Below are positions 24,613 to 36,471 of a stretch of 64,000 nt of DNA, piece by piece; within the stretch, counting starts at the first letter, position 1, and each line of letters opens with the position of its first letter. The stretch is from Charina bottae (Eukaryota > Chordata > Lepidosauria > Squamata > Charinaidae). The stretch is from contig JALMGJ010000029.1 in the NCBI GenBank assembly GCA_023362775.1, positions 2,880,001 through 2,944,000 of the forward strand, read 5' to 3'. The translations under genes were made by a program, and so were the position numbers. The notes beneath the pieces were generated by a model, which saw only the letters and a program-made list of their open reading frames with translations, did not search any database and was not told the origin of the DNA.

Positions 24613-24842
24613 TTCTATCCCGCCTTTATTATTTTTAGAAATAACTCAAGGCAGTGAACATACCAAATACTCCTTCCTCCTCCTGTTTTCCCCACAACAA
24701 CAACCCAGTGAGGTGAGTTGGGCTGAGAGAGCGTGACTGGCCCAAAGTCACCCAGCCGGCTTTCATGCCTAAGGCGGAACTAGAACTCTCGGTCTCCTGG
24801 TTTCTAGCCCATTGCCTTAACCACTAGACCAAACTGGCTCTT
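24611..24842 (-). mobile_element. MIR-like CORE-SINE, single core unit
   Basis: The minus strand carries the tRNA-like head 'ccagtttggtctagtggtta', one copy of the core and the tail. Unlike the copies at 5.5 and 27.6 kb it has no internal tandem duplication, so it gives the unduplicated structure for comparison. Confidence 0.88.
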
Positions 24843-24844
24843 AC

Positions 24845-25645
24845 AGCAAAGTAGCTTGCTGGAGCTGCCACATGCATTTTAATACAACGGTTGGGCTACA
24901 TTATGTAACAAAGGATTGCTTGGAACACTTGTGCCTTCCCACCAACCCTCCACTGTATGTAAAATTTTGGGTGCTGAGTTGTCCTGAGTATAAGCGGCTC
25001 TTGGGAATGGAAACCTAGTCAAGAAAAAAGGATGAGAGTGGGAAACATGCTTTTTCTTTACAGGGTGAAGACTAAAGGGCAACTGGTTTAACAGCTGAAT
25101 AACTGAGAACAGCTAAGCTTTGCATATACAGTAGGTCTTATCTTGTATTTCCTGTTGGATAAAAATACAGATAATGGAGCTTGTGGTTCTTGAACAGAAT
25201 CATTACTAGGCTGGGAAGTTTTGAATTATACTAGCAGTGAAAGTCTAGGTGTACAAAGCTTATAGGCTTGATGCTTCAGAGGGTCAGGATAGACTGGAAT
25301 CTATTCTACAACATACCCAATTTACTGCTGCCTCTTGCTGGAACAACCAAGATTGAAACACTCTACACTGTTTGCTAATACATGAATTGCATAAACACTC
25401 CTTAATTGTATTCTCAAATTGTGATTAAAGCCAAAGGATGTAAGATTTTCATTGGCACAGACCTTGGAAGGAGCTAGAAAATGTGGGTTGAGACCACCAG
25501 AACATCCCAGAGCTGTAGCTAGACTGAAAAAGCATTTTGGAAGAAGGCTATGACAAAACTTGCCATGTTGCCACTAGCAGTTTTCCTGGGCAAGTCACCA
25601 GTGTCAAGCTTGGCTTGAGAGCAGGTTTTTTTTAAAAAAAATAAA
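24845..25645. other. unassigned sequence
   Basis: Nothing recognised. Confidence 0.4.
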
Positions 25646-25647
25646 AC

Positions 25648-25691
25648 CTCAAGAGTCCCCGTCGGGGGAGATGGGTTGTGAGAGAAATTTG

Positions 25692-25730
<39 letters not shown>

Positions 25731-25731
25731 T
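25648..25731 (+). mobile_element. CR1/L2-type 3' tail with (ATCA)n
   Basis: 'agagtccccgtcgggggaga' followed by 'tgggttgtgagagaaattt' and about ten ATCA units (25,691-25,730). This is a sense 3' end whose terminal repeats have expanded into a microsatellite. Confidence 0.7.
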
Positions 25732-27465
25732 TTGCCTCTCTATTCAGAATCCATTGGTGCGAACTCCCAGGTACTTGTTAATGCCTCAGTCTAGCCCTGT
25801 TAATGCTCCCCACATGAAGTAAGCACCAAACAAGTGTAGGGCACAGCACCATGCTTCATTCCCCACTCTTGGTATGAGGTGCCTCAACCTTCATACCAGC
25901 AAGTCTTCTGCATGATCGGGACCTTGGTGCATCTGGGTCTTCCAATCCCACATAAAACTCGCTGGATGCATTTGCTCCTGCATTAGCTTTTACTTTCCAG
26001 GCAAGCCCATTAAAGTGATGACGTTAAATTAAATTCTATGCATCTGATGGGTTATATTGTGCCAGTCCAAAGCCCTAAACCTATTAGTTGTGCCCCTCAA
26101 ATTTCTCACTGTTAATAGGAACACAATGAAAAAAAAAGTGGTGAAAAGTTAACAGTCCTTATTTCAACAATGTAAGGGACAGAAATGCAAATATGATTTA
26201 AGAAACACAGAGAGACCTCTCACCTTAAAACTGAAGTGTGACATAAGGTATGAAAAAAATATTTGACAAGTTTACAGAATAGCAAGAAAGTGGCAGAAAG
26301 ATACGTAGCAAAGCTATTGAGGCAGTTATTTTTATTTTGAAAGATGAAGCCCAAAACAAATGTAGGACAGGTAGGAAATAATTTGGTAACATTTCAGTTA
26401 TGGAATTCTGGCCATCTAGCTGTGAATGAATTTTGTATATAATGTGACATCTTATTGGCTCAGCTGATACTTACTTTTTAAGCAACGGGTAACGCTAGAA
26501 AGTGAGAGATGTCAGTCATCTGTTTCCTTTTCATCAGCTCTGGGGGGGGGCAGGAATGAAAAGGAAATGGGAAAGACTCTTTTTAAAAATAACTGAAAGC
26601 TGTCACTTGGCAGGAATGGAGAGTTAAATAAAAGTCACAGAAAAGAAGAGTGTGAGGATTGAAGATGTTTTTAAACTACATAGACAGTGTTGGAGCAACT
26701 AAATAAACATTTAAAATAAAAGCAAGCTTAGCTTCCTATCTGCATTCATCCTACCTTTTCATCTGATAATCATAACTAGTCATCTTGGCCAAGTCTGCTC
26801 TGAGCACACTTCAAGGTAGCAACTGTTGATGCTCCACTCAACTCTCAGATCAGATCCCACATTTGACAGAAATCACCACACTAGAAGACACTTTAAAATC
26901 CTGCATCACGAGGGACTTTTTTGGGTGCAGCTTTCAACTATATACAGATTTATTGGATGCATGAGTACAAGGAAGTACTTGAACAGCATGGGATCAGTTG
27001 TCATGGAAACTCTCTTATGAAGTACTTGAGTTCTAAGCCTTATTTCAAAAAAAAAAAAAGGAATCAAGTACAATCATATGGGGAAAATGTAATAAATATA
27101 CCAAGGTGTGATTCACAATTACTTTTTTTTCCCTATGACCCCATCCACTTTTTCTCAAATGGGTTACATAAAAGTACATTCTAATTATTTTAAAATGGCA
27201 TTACTAAACTAGCTTTTGAAGGCTAAATATTTTTCTGAGTGAAACCTTGGCTTGTGGATTGTTGTATCACACCCCCATTTCATGCTGGGGCTTTGGATAC
27301 ATAACCTGCAAAAGACACAGGCCCTATCATATTTTAAAACAGTTTGCCATGTCCAAAAATAGTTTTTAAGAAATAAAGTGAATGAGCTGCAAATAAAGCA
27401 GCAGGACTAAGCCTACATTCCAGAAATGGATCCTATGAAACTTGGCAAAATTTGCTTCCCAATAA
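25732..27465. other. unassigned sequence
   Basis: No coding domain or repeat family recognised. A G9 run lies near 26,542. Confidence 0.4.
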
Positions 27466-27469
27466 ACTT

Positions 27470-28440
27470 GCTTGTTCCATTTCTCCCACAGGATCCTGCT
27501 TCTCCGCTAAGACTCAGGCCTTCTCCAGGGGGAGCACATCAGCCCGGTACTCCCTACAGCAGGGTGTGTAGCAACCGGGGAAGGAATGCTCTCAATTCAA
27601 GTGGCCCAGCTGTGGAATTCCTTCCCTATTCAGGTTTTTTTTTAGATTTTTTATCCTGTTTTTATTATTTTTTATAAATAACTCAAGGCAGCGAACATAC
27701 CAAATACTCCTTCCTCCTCCTATTTTCCCCACAACAACAACCCTGTGAGGTGAGTTGGGCTGAGAGTGTGTGACTGGCCCAAGGTCACCCAGCCAGCTTT
27801 CGTGCCTCAGGCAGGACTAGAACTCACAGTCTCCTGGTTTGCCATTGGCTCCTTCCTAGGGCTGAAAGACAGGGACTGGCCCAAGGTCACCCAGCCGGCT
27901 TTCGTGCCTCAGGCGGGACTAGAACTCACAGTCTCCTGGTTTGCCATTGGCTCCTTCCTAGGGCTGAGAGACAGGGACTGGCCCAAGGTCACCCAGCTGG
28001 CTTTCGTGCCTCAGGCGGAACTAGAACTCACAGTCTCCTGGTTTGCCATTGGCTCCTTCCTAGGGCCGAGAGACAGGGACTGGCCCAAGGTCACCCAGCC
28101 GGCTTTCATGCCTCAGGCGGGACTAGAACTCACAGACTCCCGGTTTCTAGCCTGGTGCCTTAACCACTAGACCAAACTGGCTCTACCACAGATGCTGAAC
28201 TTCTCAAGATTACAATATACCTGCTTGTCTTTGCTTTGGACTAAACCAGTGTTCCATACCTTTTGGTGTAGTTTGTCACATGTTTAAGAGGGTTTAAGTT
28301 TAGAGTATACTGAATTATTCTTAATATTTAATATCATTATTTGTTTTTAATCAACTGTATCCCACTTTGGTATTGTCTTTAATGATGAAATTGTGCAACA
28401 CTTTTTACAAATAAAGAAAATGAACAGAAAATGTTTTAAA
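27470..28440 (+). mobile_element. CR1/L2-type 3' UTR, split by a CORE-SINE
   Basis: 27,475-27,633 resembles the sense 3' UTR of squamate CR1/L2 ('gtggcccagctgtggaattc' block). 28,200-28,440 may be its continuation ('ccactttggta', AT-rich end). The CORE-SINE at 27,635-28,184 sits between. The linkage is inferred from order and orientation only. Confidence 0.5.
27635..28184 (-). mobile_element. MIR-like CORE-SINE with four-fold 102-bp tandem array
   Basis: The minus strand has the usual head, core and tail, but the core segment starting 'gactggcccaaggtcaccca' recurs four times on the plus strand (about 27,771, 27,873, 27,975 and 28,078). The unit is 102 bp, a multiple of three without stops, so the plus strand shows a 134-codon open frame of 34-residue repeats. 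That frame is a by-product and not a gene. Confidence 0.9.
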
Positions 28441-28553
28441 TAAACTTCATGAACCCTAATTAAAGAAACTGTGGCTAGGCAGAGCAGGACTTTAGCCACT
28501 CCAGAGGCCTCCAAGAATAAGGAACGTCTAAACTGATTTTTTAAAAATCCCCA

Positions 28554-28775
28554 AGAGCCAGACTGGTTAAGGCCCTGGACTGGGGGGGGGGGCAGGTTCT
28601 AATCCCCCCTTAGCCATGAAAGCTCATTCAGTGATTCTGGTCCAGTCCTTCTCTCTCAGCCCAACCTATTTTACAGAGTTGCTGTTGTGGGGAAAAATAA
28701 CAGGACAGAGTACTATGTACAACCCCTTGAGATCCTGTACAAGAGGCAGGATATAAATCTAATAAATTAGTAAAA
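28554..28775 (+). mobile_element. diverged MIR-like SINE
   Basis: Plus strand: 'gagccagactggttaaggcc' head, G10 run, 'ggttctaatccccc' B-box-like block, then 'ccagtccttctctctcagcc' and 'gagttgctgttgtggggaaa', matching the CORE-SINE core in order. It ends 'ggcaggatataaatctaata'. Confidence 0.7.
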
Positions 28776-28779
28776 TAAG

Positions 28780-30318
28780 TACATTCTTCCTTCACCCCAA
28801 ACCAATAGCCCTGTGCAAAGCATCGAAGAAAGCATAAATTACCAAAGGTTTGGGGAAAAAGCAGCCCTTCAGAGCTGCTTATGAAACTACAAGCAGCCAT
28901 ACCCTTAGGCTGCTCCAAGAGTTCATCAACAGGTGAAGCATCGGGGTGAGACAAACTCCATCAGACAAACTGGCCAACTTATATAATCCTAAAAAAAGCA
29001 GCTTATCCATTGCATCTCAAGACCCATATGCCTGAAAAATTAGTGAGTTTTGGCTGGGCATTTTGCTGGGCACTATTGCTTTGATTCAAATATGAGGACG
29101 GGTGAAAATGAAAATATAACTCAAAGCCATCATTTTGTTTGAACTGGTTTGCAGAAGCGGAAGGGACCAAGAATTAATGTCATTAAAATAAAGTGCTGCA
29201 TGTGATGATACCTGATGAAACACTGACCCCTTTACTGAGAATTGCTGTTACTCAAAACTCAAGCAGCCTTAGAAATAACAGAAATGTTGACTAGATAGCT
29301 GGAATTCCTTGGAGTGTCTGCCTGAGGACTTAATGTTCAGTGTCTATGTACCTTCTACTACTGAGTTACACATTTTTCCTTGCTTACCTTGATAGCTTCC
29401 AGCAATATTTAGTCTGGTCTTATATAAATAATGAATAGACTCTTTTAAGGCAGGAAGGAGAAAAAAATCTCTGAATATAAATTCCAAGGTAGAGAATAAT
29501 AGTATGCTTGTCGTAGTGCAGTTATAGGATACTGAGTGAAAAGTGATACTGCAAAAAAGATCAAATAGGCAACAGAAACTAATAAAAGCAGAATACTGGG
29601 TGGCTAGCTCACTGAATATAAATGTAACATATACCATATACTATAGGGTGGATTTGAGAAATTAGATCCCCACCTCTCCAAATTAACTGCCTTCAAAAAA
29701 GACCACGGAAGAGGAAATCATGGTTAACACTTCTATCATTGGTATAGAAATTTATTCAAAAACTGGGCACTGTATCATACATTTTATTCAATGTGCTGCA
29801 CACAGGATTCATTTTCAAGGGCCTGACGTTAACAGAGGAGCATCTAGGGCATCCCTGAAGAAAGCTGAGGAACATCCATACAGCTTTAACATTTGCTGAG
29901 CAGCAGGACAATCTGGAAATGGTTCTGCTTGCCTTGGGTTCAAGCACATCTTTTGTTTCCAAGATCAAGCTGTTAATTGGTTTCTGTAAATTAAAAGAAG
30001 CCAGGTCTGACAGCACCTCAGTATGTCACCAAAAGACTTCATTCTGCCAGCCCCCACAGCAGTTTTGCATTATTTTAATTAGTTTCCTTTATTTTTATCA
30101 CTTTGGACAACAGGTGATGGATATTTAAATGAATAAGCAGACGTTTTAAATGAAATCCAAATAATCCAGGGCCTTTTCTCTGGCTGAAGGTATTTATTGC
30201 AGTGAAAGACAAATACTTTGATCTCATGGGCCTTGCTGAATTTTGAGAACATGTCATGGGTGCTCTAAAAAATGGTTGCCATAAGGAGGCTTGTTTACAA
30301 AATGGGAACAAGATGGGA
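28780..30318. other. unassigned sequence
   Basis: No coding domain or repeat family recognised. Confidence 0.4.
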
Positions 30319-30319
30319 A

Positions 30320-30652
30320 TAGCTTGAATCATGTCAACTGGATTTCTATTTTCTCAGTGGAAACGTTTCGCTCCTTATCCAAGGAGCTTCTTCAGTCTGA
30401 GCAAAGTTAGTAAGGGAATCCTAAATAGGTTTCTAGGTAGCTGTGTGACCTTACACCTGGGGCTAGGTCATGGTTATATTGAGATGTTATTTTAAGTCCT
30501 TTTATCATCTAAAGGACATATTTAGGATTCCCTTACTAACTTTGCTCAGACTGAAGAAGCTCCTTGGATAAGGAGCGAAAAGTTTCCACTGAGAAAATAG
30601 AAATCCAGTTGACATGATTCAAGCTACAGACAATTCCACCTGGATGACTGAG
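30320..30652. mobile_element. head-to-head pair of Penelope-like repeats
   Basis: Arms at 30,320-30,425 (minus) and 30,521-30,626 (plus) are 106 bp and differ at one base. The 95-bp spacer continues the minus copy. The sense unit contains 'gaagaagctccttggataag' and 'gagcgaaacgttt' and ends 'ctggatgactgagaacctt'. The same unit occurs singly at 35,849-36,178. Inverted, 5'-truncated pairs are typical of Penelope-like elements, which is why I suggest that class, but no reverse-transcriptase or GIY-YIG sequence is present to prove it. The plus copy abuts the 3'-shortened BovB at about 30,653. Confidence 0.6.
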
Positions 30653-32327
30653 AACCTTCATAGACATATTTGAGCTTCAGCTTCAGTATCCGTCCTTCCA
30701 ATGAGCAGTCAGGGTTGATTTCCTTTAGAATTGACTGGTTTGACCTCCTTGCAGTCAAAGGGACTCTTAAGAGTCTTCTCCAGCACCACAGTTCGAAAGC
30801 ATCAATTCTTCGGCGCTCAGCCTTCCTTATGGTCCAACTCTCACAGCCATACATTACTACTGGGAAAACCATAGCTTTAATTATACGGACCTTTGTCGGC
30901 AAGGTGATGTCTCTGCTTTTTAATATGCTGTCTAGGTTTGCCATAGCTTTCCTCCCAAGGAGCAAGCGTCTTTTAATTTCATGGCTGCAGTCACCATCTG
31001 TGGTGAACTTGGAGCCCAAGAAAATAAAATCTGTCACTGCTTCCATTTCTTCCCCTTCTATTTGCCAGGAGGTGATGGGACCAGATGCCATGATCTGAGT
31101 TTTTTTAATGTTGAGTTTCAAGCCAGCTTTTGCACTCTCCTCTTTCACCCTCATCAAGAGGCTCTTTAGTTCCTCTTCACTTTCTGCCATTAGGGTGGTA
31201 TCATCTGCATATCTGAGGTTGTTGATATTTCTCCCGGCAATCTTAACTCCGGCTTGTGATTCATCCAGCCCGGCATTTCTCATGATGTACTCTGCATATA
31301 AGTTAAATAAGCAGGGTGATGATATACAGCCTTGTCGTACTCCTTTCCCAATTTTGAACCAATCGGTTGTTCCATGTCCAGTTCTAACTGTTGCTTCTTG
31401 ACCCGCATACAGGTTTCTCAGGAGACAGGTAAGGTGGTCTGGTACTCCCATCTCTTTAAGAATTTGCCACAGTTTGTTGTGATCCACACAATCAAAGGCT
31501 TTAGCGTAGTCAATGAAGCAGAAGTAGATGTTTTTCTGGAACTCTCTTGCTTTTTCCATGATCCAGCGAATGTTGGCAATCTGATCTCTAGTTCCTCTGC
31601 CTCTTCGAAACCCAGCTTGCACTTCTGGTAGTTCTCGGTTCACATACTGCTGAAGCCTAGCTTGTAGGATTTTGAGCATAACCTTGCTAGCATGTGAAAT
31701 GAGCGCAATTGTACGGTAGTTTGAACATTCTTTGGCATTGCCCTTCTTTGGAATTGGAACGTAAACTGACCTTTTCCAATCCTGTGGCCACTGTTGAGTT
31801 TTCCAAATTTGTTGGCATATTGAGTGCAGCACTTTAACAGCATCATCTTTTAGGATTTTAAATAGCTGGGATACTGTCTTCTCCGCTAGCTTTGTTGTTA
31901 GTAATGCTTCCTAAGGCCCACTTGACTTCACTCTCTAGGATGTCCGGCTCAAGCTCAGTGACCACACCATCGTATTTATCAGGGATATTAAGATCTTTCT
32001 TGTATAGTTCTTCTGTGTATTCTTGCCACCTTTTCTTAATCTCTTCTGCTTCTGTTAGGTCCCTGCCTTTTTTGTCCTTTATCATGCCCATCTTTGCACA
32101 AAATGTTCCTTTGATATCTCCGATTTTCTTGAAGAGATCTCTAGTCTTCCCCATTCTATTGTTTTCCTCGATTTCTTTCCGTTGTTCATTTAAGAAGGCC
32201 TTCTTATCTCTCCTTGCTATTCTCTGGAAATCTGCATTCAGTTGGTTATATCTTTCCCTTTCTCCCTTGCCTTTTGCTTCCCTTCTTTCCTCAGCTATTT
32301 GTAAAGCCTCATCAGACAGCCACTTTT
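30653..32327 (-). pseudogene. BovB (RTE clade) LINE reverse transcriptase remnant
   Basis: BovB encodes an APE endonuclease and reverse transcriptase; only RT and C-terminal parts remain. The longest frame (31,832 down to 30,624) shows 'VPIPKKGNAKECSNYRTIAL', 'QAGFRRGRGTRDQ', 'DYAKAFDCVDH', 'GVRQGCISSPCLFN', 'LRYADDTTLMAE' (catalytic YADD), 'GPITSWQIEGEEM' and 'VVMYGCESWT', all characteristic of BovB. An upstream frame (32,154-31,858) holds the pre-RT region; a frameshift near 31,865 separates them. The protein's last ~70 residues are missing because the element stops at the Penelope-like repeat. It is 5' truncated at an A-run next to 32,327-32,338. Confidence 0.93.
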
Positions 32328-32339
32328 TTTTTTTTTGCT

Positions 32340-33500
32340 TACAACGTTTTGCTTACAACATCCCAATTTCTCACTGAATTTGTTTTAATGAAAAGAATCC
32401 CCTGAAAAACGAAGTATACTAGGCTTGCTGGCCCAGCCGATACCAAGGGAGGTATCCAGAGGAACAGTGATATGTATCAACCAGTGCCCACTTGGTCAGA
32501 TACTGGGATCATATATATATCAAGTGCTGCATGGGTCTGCTTCTACATCTTCTTTCTTCTTCCCTACATCAGCCTTCTCCTCCTCTTGTTGGATTTGTAG
32601 TCCATAGGGAATTTGGGAAGGGAGAAGAGAGAGAGAGATGATGCAATATCTCTTTGTAAGGCAAGCAGGAAACCACCTGTCTTCATAAATGCAAGTTATC
32701 TTTAATTTCCAGCAAGAAATTAAAACACTAAAACACATATCTTGCTTCACGTCAAAGTTGCCATTAAAATGGAGAACTCCTAAAGTCTTGTTACAATTCT
32801 CTACACAAATTCAAGGAGACAAATTGCCACACGAAATATTCCATCAAGTCCAAAGTACCATTGGTAATATGAACTAGGAAGGGAAGCAAGGAACTGTGCA
32901 GGTTCCTGCACTGCACACTGCTCCTTTATGTTTTGAAACAGAAAAGCTATATTTGTGGTCTGTCCTATAACACAGTGAACATCAGCAAATGTGAGTCATC
33001 CAAGGTTGGTTGGACAAGTTGTACTTTTGGTTACTCATTTGCTCCAGCCTCTGCTCTTTGGGACCCTTGCTCATAGAGTACACTGTTTTGAGGTATTTCC
33101 AGTCCTGCTGCCATCTTTCTTGAACCACAGTTTCCACTGATTTATTTATGCTGCGTGGCAAAGATTGTGGCCATGGCATGGCATGAAGGCAGTGGAATGG
33201 CTTACCATCTGAACTGTGACTCAAACTGCATGTGGGTAGCCCAATCCCCATTTGGGATGTCCAGTTCCAGTTCTATTTGCCTCCATGCAATGAGCTCCCC
33301 TCCCTGCTCTCTGGCTTCAAGAAGCCTCTCTTGCATCCAGAGAGAGCTGGTCTTAGAAGCTCCCTTCTCAGCTGGTCATGGGTCAACATCACAAATTAGA
33401 ATATCCATACTGGAAGTGTGGAACAATTCACTTTTCTTATTTTAAAGAAAGTAATTCTGCACATAACACATAATCTATGGAATTAACTTTATAAGATGTT
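32340..33500. other. unassigned sequence
   Basis: No repeat recognised. The minus frame 33,251-32,982 reads as a plausible polar protein segment at its C-terminal end, but it has no domain I can name. Confidence 0.35.
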
Positions 33501-33504
33501 GCCT

Positions 33505-33840
33505 GATTGAGCCAATGGGTGCATTTCTATATCGACCTTCAAGCATTTGGAGCACTATTCCCCCTTACTAGGGGATGGCCTGTGGGGATGACTATGTCCA
33601 AGGCCATATAGAGCTTTAAAAATGGCATCCAGCACCTTGAATTGCACCAAATTACTTAGATCTCTGAGGTGGACACAGGCTTCATGTTCTAAGAGTTACT
33701 TCTATCTACAAGACGTTTGAGTTGGTGGGGACTGACAGACATCTCCTATCATCTTAGAACAGTTTCTTCCAAAAATCTTGAAGAGTAATCTCTACACTGA
33801 GTATCATATAAATTTAAATAATAAATAAATAAATAAATAT
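33505..33840 (+). mobile_element. CR1/L2-type 3' UTR fragment
   Basis: 'gccatatagagctttaaaaa' and 'ccagcaccttgaattgcacc' are conserved phrases of the squamate L2/CR1 3' UTR. It ends 'atataaatttaaataataaa' with AAAT repeats (33,815-33,838). Confidence 0.65.
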
Positions 33841-33844
33841 TACT

Positions 33845-34335
33845 GTAGACACTTCCTGGGAAACATTGGGAGGATCATGTCCGGCAGCTCCTGCACTGCC
33901 AACTGCTACACTGGAACAACCTATGTCAGATGTCCAAGTGCCCTTTAATATAGCTAAATTTAATATAATTTAATATAACCCTCTTTCCATTGCAAATTTG
34001 GTTTCCAGGGGAGTTTTCTTCCTGCAATTTGAAAATGGTCTTTTCACCTATTTTGCCTCAAGTGCACTTGTCCATTTCCATGTCATTATCCATTTCATCT
34101 GGAGGCCTTACCGGGCCACACCAGCAGTTCATTTGCTACTTCACAGAGGAAAGAACACGCCTTCAGCCAAGGCAATACTTGCCCTGATCTCTAAGAGCTT
34201 CAAAGAGCTTCCTCTTTCCATCAATAATCAAATAGCACAGTGGCTATGAGCTTTACTTGTATGTTAGAGATTGCTGGTTTACTACTATTTTCTTTCCTTC
34301 AGCTATCTGGGTTTTGAACCAGCAACCTCTTTACA
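33845..34335. other. unassigned sequence
   Basis: Nothing recognised. Confidence 0.4.
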
Positions 34336-34343
34336 TACTAGAC

Positions 34344-34583
34344 CATAGATTTCCAAACTGTGTGTCGCGACACATTAGTGTGTCGTGACAAAACCCGGAA
34401 GTGCTGATGGCGTGTTGTCACTGCCCCTGCGGCGGCGCGTGTGGCGGTGGTGTTGGTGCGCGCGGCGGCAGTGGCGCACCATCAGCGCTTCTGTGTTTTA
34501 GCACGACACACGAGGCCGCCACCGCCGCCATGCGTGCCACCGCCATTGGTGTGTCGCCAACAGCGGGACTTTGGAAAGCACTG
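34344..34583. mobile_element. hAT MITE, family A (copy 1)
   Basis: 240 bp with terminal inverted repeats (catagatttccaaac / ctttggaaagcactg) and a perfect 8-bp TSD tactagac (34,336-34,343 and 34,584-34,591), diagnostic of the hAT superfamily. The subterminal block 'tgtgtgtcgcgacacattag' is shared with the other two copies. The interior is GC- and CpG-rich (GGC/GCG runs) and has no transposase. Confidence 0.88.
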
Positions 34584-34652
34584 TACTAGACAAAACTCTT
34601 AGCCAGTTTTAGCTCTGGTGCCTGCCTGTATTTGCATATTCATATGTTAACC

Positions 34653-34853
34653 TGCAATTCGAAAGCATGCAAATGCAAGTAGATTAATAGGTGGGTAGGT
34701 AACCCACTTCGGTGGGTAGGTAACAGCATTCTGCGCGTGTCATGCTGGCCACATGACTGTGGAAGCGTCTTCAGACAACGCTGGCTCTTCGGCTAACAAA
34801 CGGAGATGAGCACCGGCCCCTAGAGTCAGACACGACTGGGAACCTTTACCTTT
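34653..34853 (+). mobile_element. Sauria-type tRNA SINE, 5' truncated
   Basis: Begins at 'aattcgaaagcatgcaaatg', so the tRNA head is absent. It contains a local duplication 'ggtgggtaggtaac' (34,691 and 34,713) and ends 'gggaacctttacctt'. Confidence 0.88.
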
Positions 34854-35176
34854 ATATACACTTAATATTATATATATTTATATTTGTGTGCATGTGAGTT
34901 TGTGTGTGTGCATAGACACAAAAATACACACATAAAAGTATATCTGCCCAAGAAGATCTACCCACTGGAAGAAAAGTGATTGTCCATTTTCCTTTCCTGT
35001 GCGAGAGGGGTGGGAGGGGCCAGGAGCAGGGCAATTGTCCAATGGGAATGCAGTTTATCACTACACAACTCGTACACAGTAGTTCAGATTGGTAGACCCC
35101 TGTCTTAGCTTCCCGTTTCATCAGTATTGATAATCGAGCAAGATTCCCATGGGAATGGAGTCTAGCAATTATAGTA

Positions 35177-35509
35177 AGGTAAAGGTTCCCCCCGCACATT
35201 TCTGCAGTCGTGTCCAACTCTAGGGGCCGATGCTCATCTCCGTTTGTTAGCCAAAGAGCCAGCGCTGTCTGAAGATGCTTCTGCGGTCATGTGGCCGGCA
35301 TGACGCACGCAGAAAGCTGTTACCATCCCACCGAAGTGGTCCCTATTTATCTACTTGCATTTGCATGCTTTCGAATTGCTAGGTTGGTAAGAGCTGGGGC
35401 TAGTGCTGGAGCTCACTCCATCACACGGGGCTAGGGATTCAAACCTCCGAACTTGCGATCTTCCGATCAACAAGCCTGGTGTCTTACCTGCTGAGCCACC
35501 ACACCCAGT
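35177..35509 (-). mobile_element. Sauria-type tRNA SINE inside the LINE
   Basis: Full-length antisense copy with tail, body and head (A box about 35,490 on the complement). A 10-bp TSD flanks it: aattatagta (35,167-35,176) and aatcatagta (35,510-35,519), one change. Removing it rejoins the LINE frame at 'AIIVPIY'. Confidence 0.92.
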
Positions 35510-35843
35510 AATCATAGTACCTATTTATAAAAAAGGTAAAAGGAATGTTCCTTTTAACTATCAACCTATTAGCTCATTTAATATCATCACCAAAATGTAC
35601 ACCATTCATTTAAAAGAGAAGCTGCTGGATTGGGTTGAGGCAAACTATATCCTAGCAGATGAGCAGGCTGGCTTTAGGGAAGGATGTTCTGATATAGACC
35701 AAGCCCTAACACTATAATTTTTGGTTGAAAAATACACAAATATTTCAAGGTCAACATTGTAAGCTGCCTTGTGGATTTTAAGTCTGCCTTTGACTCAATT
35801 TCCAGAAATAGATTATGGCAAACACTGAAGAAAACCTCTATTG

Positions 35844-36471
35844 CAGTGTCAATAGAGTCTTCTGTGTCTTCTGTGCCTAGGAAGATTAAGACCATTTCGC
35901 AAGCTCAACAGCAGCAGGGTAATCTTAACGATCCTCCTTTAGATGATAAAGGGACTTAGAAATAAACATCTCAAAATAACCATGACCTAGCCCCAGGTGC
36001 AAGGTCACACAGCCACCCTAGAAACATATTTAAGGATTCCCTTACTAACTTTACTCAGACTAAAGAAGCTCCTTGGATAAGGAGTGAAACGTTTCTACTG
36101 AGAAAATAGAAATCCAGTTGACATGATTCAAGCCACAGACTGTTCCACCTGGATGACTGAGAACCTTCATTGACATATCTCTATTGCAGTGCTTTTCAAA
36201 CTGCCGTTGGCAACACACCAATGGCAGCAGTGGCAGTGATGCGGTGGCGCGCACGGGGGTGTGGGCGTGCACGGCGGGGTGCGTGGCGGCGGCGTGTGTG
36301 GCGGCGGCGGCAGCAGCAGCGGCCTCCACTAAAACGCGGAAGCGCTGATGGTGCGACGCTGCCGCCGCCACCATACACGCTCCCGCTGCCGCTTCCGGGT
36401 TGTGTGGCAACACACCAGACTGTGTGTTGCGACACACTAAAGTGTCGCGACACACAGTTTGGAAAGCTGTG
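35844..36471. mobile_element. hAT MITE, family A (copy 2), itself interrupted
   Basis: Terminal repeats cagtgctttt... / ...ggaaagctgtg and 8-bp TSD ctctattg (35,836-35,843 and 36,472-36,479). The first five bases are separated from the rest by the Penelope-like insertion. The body (36,192-36,471) is GC/CpG-rich with the family block 'tgtcgcgacacacagtttgg' near its end. Removing MITE and insert restores the LINE frame 'KKTSI-ERDLL' exactly. Confidence 0.88.
35849..36178 (+). mobile_element. Penelope-like repeat inserted in the hAT MITE
   Basis: A 330-bp copy of the unit seen at 30,320-30,652, flanked by a perfect 13-bp TSD ctctattgcagtg (35,836-35,848 and 36,179-36,191) made of the hAT TSD plus the first five hAT bases. 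It contains 'ctccttggataaggagtgaa' and ends 'gagaaccttcattgacatat'. No coding domain was recognised. Confidence 0.65.

Noticed and set aside
27766..28170. 134-residue repeat protein of 34-residue units
   Set aside because: It lies antisense across a CORE-SINE tandem array whose 102-bp unit happens to keep phase without stops.
30670..31631. plus-strand frames as genes
   Set aside because: They are the antisense of the BovB reverse-transcriptase frame.
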